From the NCBI RefSeq assembly GCF_000185145.2, contig NZ_GL833116.1:126501-190500 (forward strand): 64,000 bases of DNA, read 5' to 3'. Every line of letters starts with the position of its first letter. The first letter of the stretch is position 1. Under the pieces are notes generated by a model. The model did no database searches, was not told the DNA's origin, and was given only the letters and a program-made list of their open reading frames with translations. Positions 61,148 to 64,000 of this stretch are shown here, piece after piece. The DNA is from Hoylesella oralis ATCC 33269 (lineage in GTDB: Bacteria > Bacteroidota > Bacteroidia > Bacteroidales > Bacteroidaceae). The position numbers and the translations under genes were made by a program.

Positions 61148-64000
61148 TTATTTAACAACGAACTTTTTACCTTTGAAAATGTAGACACCCTTCTTTAGGT
61201 TGTTGAGGTTCTTTACGCCCTTTGCAACAATTCTACCATCTATGCTGTAAACATTTCCGGTGGTATCCTCGGCCGTTGTTCGGTCGACAATGGCGTTATC
61301 AATAGCCGTTGTGGTCTTCTTGGCAACTACCGGTGCCCAAAACATACCTACAACCGGACGAGCTTGGAACTCGTAACCTCCGGCGGTCTTCGGGTTGTAA
61401 TAGTCGCGTAGAGCGAAGTGATTAGGCGTTTCGTTTACATAATTCCAGCACGGATCAACCAATTTAGCAAAGTCAGCATCATTATTGGTTAGCGTTGCTG
61501 CTATTACATTCTCGTCGAGTTTTGCACGATAACCGTATTCGGGTACGCTTCCGTCGTAACGTGCATCCATCGGCATGCCGTATTTAAAGTTAGGTATAAG
61601 AGTCAGATAGTAAGCAACTTCCGTGTTGATAACATCTGTGAAGAGACCGCTGCCTAACATTCTATCGTAAGCCAAATCGTATTTCTGGCCCCATTTGATG
61701 GCATTTCCGTCATTGAAATATCCCTGAATGTAGTGATCGTCCGTATCGGCCAAATAGTTTGCTTTCCAGTTAGCGGCAAGGTCTTTAGCCTTCTGTAGGT
61801 AGGGCGCAGCTTCGTCCTCATGCCCTGCAGCTTTGGCAATTTCACCGAATGCAGCAACGGCAAGGATGGCTTTAGCCGACAGATGTGAGTTGTTGACAAT
61901 ACGACTGTTGAAACTGTCGGCTGTACCTTCGAGTTTGAACACGTCTTCCTTGGCCGGAGTAACTATTTCTGCGAGATAGTCGGTAAATGATTTAAAGCGA
62001 TCGTAGTTATCAGAGAAGAAAGTCTTGTCAGTAGCCCCGAGCTTTGCTGCCATACCGGCTTCGAGCACGAAGTTGGCAGTGCATTCAGTTTGGTTTGGAT
62101 AGCCAATCATAGTGCCGGTAGCTTCATCTATATTCGGGAAGTTGTCAACAATAGGATAGCCTACACCGAGATCGTTAGGAACATCTGTTCTCGTCCATCC
62201 TCTTTCGTTCATCCATTTGAAGTAAGGTTTCAGTGTAGCGACAGCCAAATCGGGATTGTAGGCGAGGAACAACGGTGCCTCGGGGAATACTGCGTCGATT
62301 GTTTGAATGTCGTTTCCACTGGTGATGGCCGTTGTGTAGTTCAGTGCCTTGCCATCGGTGTTAAGGACGAGCTTGTTGCCTGCTACGACCTGACGGTATG
62401 CCAGCGCACAGAGTTCGGCATATTTGGTACCGCCGGCTGTCTTAGCATCAGTATAAACGGTGTTATCCATCGTACGTGCAGCGTTGATATTTGCATCATA
62501 ATTGGCTGCATAGTCTGCCATTGCTACTGTAAGAGAGTTATATTTCGTAGACCAGAAGCCCGGCAGAATTTCGGTCTTTTCTGCAACCGGATTGCCTTCA
62601 TTATCGGTTGTAGCCTTGGCTGCAACGTTCTTAACTGCTTTGCCCTCGTCATCGAAGCCGAGCATGGTGAAGCCCGAAGCCTCTGTAGACGAACCGAGGT
62701 CTTGCTTGAACAGTATCATTGGCATCTCGTCTGTGCCGCCTTCCGATTGGTAGGTCGTACCGTCTGCAACGGTAGGAACATTGCCCGTTGCCATCATGTT
62801 GTTGGAAGACAACTTATAATTGCCGAAACCGATTGTCTGGTTCTTTGCCGGATCGGCAGCTATATATAGGTAACCCCAATTTTGGCGGTCGGCTCTGTGA
62901 ATTTGCTGTGCGGTGGTTCCCGTTTTTACAAAGGTAAGACCGTTTGCCGTTACAAGGTTTGTAATGTTCTTATTTGCATCGTTTCCGACAGCTATCTGCG
63001 GGGTTGCCTCGAGATAAACCTGCACGCTGTGTGCATTACCGTCGTTTGCCTTGGCGCGATAAGATACGTAATTAATAGGCGTAGATAATGCTATTTGGTC
63101 GGTAATAACCTGCGGTGATGTAAATACAACGTCGAGGTCTACCGGTCCGGCGGTAAAGTTAAAGTACGATTGCGTTGCCGTTATGTTTACAGAGTTTTGT
63201 GTTGCAACGTCTGTGGGATGGTTGTAAACATCGAGTTCGTAGATACCGAAGTCGGCATTGGAGCCCCATCTGTTGTTATGAGCATAGGCAGTCAGCACGT
63301 TATCGCCTTGGTGAAGCAGCGCAACTTGCTCGGCTGTCAGCACACGTGTAATATATTGTGTGCCGTCTGTCCATGTGTTACCAGTGTAAGGAACTATGGC
63401 ATGAATGTCTGCCGGCATACCGTCCATCCATTCCTTATTACAATCGGTTCCGCCGGAATTATTTCCACGGCGAATTATCACCGTGCCGTTTGCCGCTTTT
63501 ATTTTGGCGTTATCGTAAATCTCGTTGCCGTCTCCGTTCAGCCAAAGCGTAAACTCATCGTCGTGACGAAACTTAACGATGTATGTTTTCGTAGGATCCG
63601 GGGCTTTTGTTAGCGTGAAGTGTCGGCGTATAGTAATATCCGTATTGTCGCCAGACCAATCTGTGTGGCGGTAAGCCTGTCCTTCATCGCCAAATGCGCC
63701 CTTACCGTCTTGCATGTCTGCCTCGCCATCGTAATTGATAGAGGCAAATCCCGGATCTTCCGTAAGGTTTTCAAGTGAGTATTTGGCATTCCATGCACCT
63801 GCATCGGCCATGGGAACGAGTGCTATTTCGGCATCGGTCTTCTCGCCATAGATACCGCAGTCTGCAAAAGCGCCTCCCCAATCTTGATGCACGTGAACAG
63901 CCAATATGTTCTCCGAACCATCGGTTTTAATAAGGTTCTTTTGATCTTGTGTAAGCAGAACAACTTCGGCATTGTTCCAATCGGGATTATTGTCAGGGAT
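61148..64000 (-). CDS. Secreted glutaminase-like protein (GtaA type), 5' part outside the window
   Basis: The frame is open to the right edge, so the start lies beyond 64000; the ATG at 63904 is internal. About 950 residues are visible. The first 280 residues form carbohydrate-binding-like beta domains, then come ..LCALAYRQVVAGNKL.. , ..DVFPEAPLFLAYNP..-like and ..YPNQTECTANFVLE.. , with ..DYYNPKTAGGYEFQARPVVG.. near the end: the DUF5127/DUF4965/DUF1793 pattern of GtaA-type glutaminases. The C-terminus (..GVYIFKGKKFVVK) resembles the short sorting tails of secreted Prevotella proteins. Substrate is not proven; members may act on peptides or glycans. Confidence 0.8.
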   Translation of the reverse strand: MPDNNPDWNNAEVVLLTQDQKNLIKTDGSENILAVHVHQDWGGAFADCGIYGEKTDAEIALVPMADAGAWNAKYSLENLTEDPGFASINYDGEADMQDGKGAFGDEGQAYRHTDWSGDNTDITIRRHFTLTKAPDPTKTYIVKFRHDDEFTLWLNGDGNEIYDNAKIKAANGTVIIRRGNNSGGTDCNKEWMDGMPADIHAIVPYTGNTWTDGTQYITRVLTAEQVALLHQGDNVLTAYAHNNRWGSNADFGIYELDVYNHPTDVATQNSVNITATQSYFNFTAGPVDLDVVFTSPQVITDQIALSTPINYVSYRAKANDGNAHSVQVYLEATPQIAVGNDANKNITNLVTANGLTFVKTGTTAQQIHRADRQNWGYLYIAADPAKNQTIGFGNYKLSSNNMMATGNVPTVADGTTYQSEGGTDEMPMILFKQDLGSSTEASGFTMLGFDDEGKAVKNVAAKATTDNEGNPVAEKTEILPGFWSTKYNSLTVAMADYAANYDANINAARTMDNTVYTDAKTAGGTKYAELCALAYRQVVAGNKLVLNTDGKALNYTTAITSGNDIQTIDAVFPEAPLFLAYNPDLAVATLKPYFKWMNERGWTRTDVPNDLGVGYPIVDNFPNIDEATGTMIGYPNQTECTANFVLEAGMAAKLGATDKTFFSDNYDRFKSFTDYLAEIVTPAKEDVFKLEGTADSFNSRIVNNSHLSAKAILAVAAFGEIAKAAGHEDEAAPYLQKAKDLAANWKANYLADTDDHYIQGYFNDGNAIKWGQKYDLAYDRMLGSGLFTDVINTEVAYYLTLIPNFKYGMPMDARYDGSVPEYGYRAKLDENVIAATLTNNDADFAKLVDPCWNYVNETPNHFALRDYYNPKTAGGYEFQARPVVGMFWAPVVAKKTTTAIDNAIVDRTTAEDTTGNVYSIDGRIVAKGVKNLNNLKKGVYIFKGKKFVVK

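Overview
The window looks like a Bacteroidetes chromosome, most probably Prevotella or a close relative. The evidence is a tmRNA whose tag reads GENNYALAA, promoters of the TTTG-N19..21-TAnnTTTG type, tyrosine integrases and outer-membrane receptors of Bacteroides type, and double-glycine 'LTREELK..GG' peptide leaders. The flanks (about 0.4-4.7 kb and 57-64 kb) are GC-richer housekeeping sequence. The middle (about 5-57 kb) is a patchwork of AT-rich accessory DNA, mobile elements and many broken genes.

Layout. 1-4.7 kb: end of a possible regulator, a heterodimeric ABC exporter and an LCM-type methyltransferase. 5-9.8 kb: junk-like mosaic of gene ends, phage remnants, a beta-family/sce7726 pair, an abiEi-like remnant and a decayed IS982-type transposase. 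9.8-21.8 kb, minus strand: secretion cluster 1 (two glycosyltransferases, a C39-like/VKOR/thioredoxin membrane protein, a double-glycine precursor with 4 Cys, a TlpA-like thioredoxin, two GT25-like proteins, then the exporter, HlyD and TolC genes). 22-23.5 kb: dead IS110. 23.5-27.1 kb: a RIT element (three tyrosine recombinases in tandem) with recognisable inverted ends, inserted into a pcfK-like gene. 27-35.3 kb: wreckage of one or more conjugative or mobilisable elements (DUF1896, integrases, primase, VapE, HTH proteins). 35.6-38 kb: dead TonB-dependent receptor and a MITE-like repeat. 38.5-43.2 kb: LanC-like gene, broken GT4, two GT32 copies, UDP-galactopyranose mutase. 43.3-55.3 kb, plus strand: secretion cluster 2, laid out like cluster 1 but facing the other way (glycosyltransferase, C39-like/VKOR/thioredoxin protein, 6-Cys precursor, outer-membrane beta-barrel protein, two GT25-like proteins, exporter, HlyD, TolC). 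55.5-57.5 kb: integrase beside ssrA. 57.8-64 kb: tRNA-His, secG, a TPR-like gene, lptE, a sigma54 activator and a secreted glutaminase-like protein.

The main point is the pair of convergently evolved twin clusters. Their bodies are diverged paralogues, but the terminal export modules (9780-14791 and 50338-55349, 5,012 bp, inverted) are essentially identical; I found one base difference. Each cluster appears to make a leader-containing Cys-rich peptide that is cleaved and exported by a C39 ABC transporter through HlyD and TolC, is oxidised by a VKOR-thioredoxin fusion, and is probably decorated by the many glycosyltransferases. In both copies the exporter gene is split at a TTTTTTA heptamer in the exact frame needed for -1 slippage, which would restore a normal-length 734-residue protein. 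Function of the peptides is not visible from sequence.
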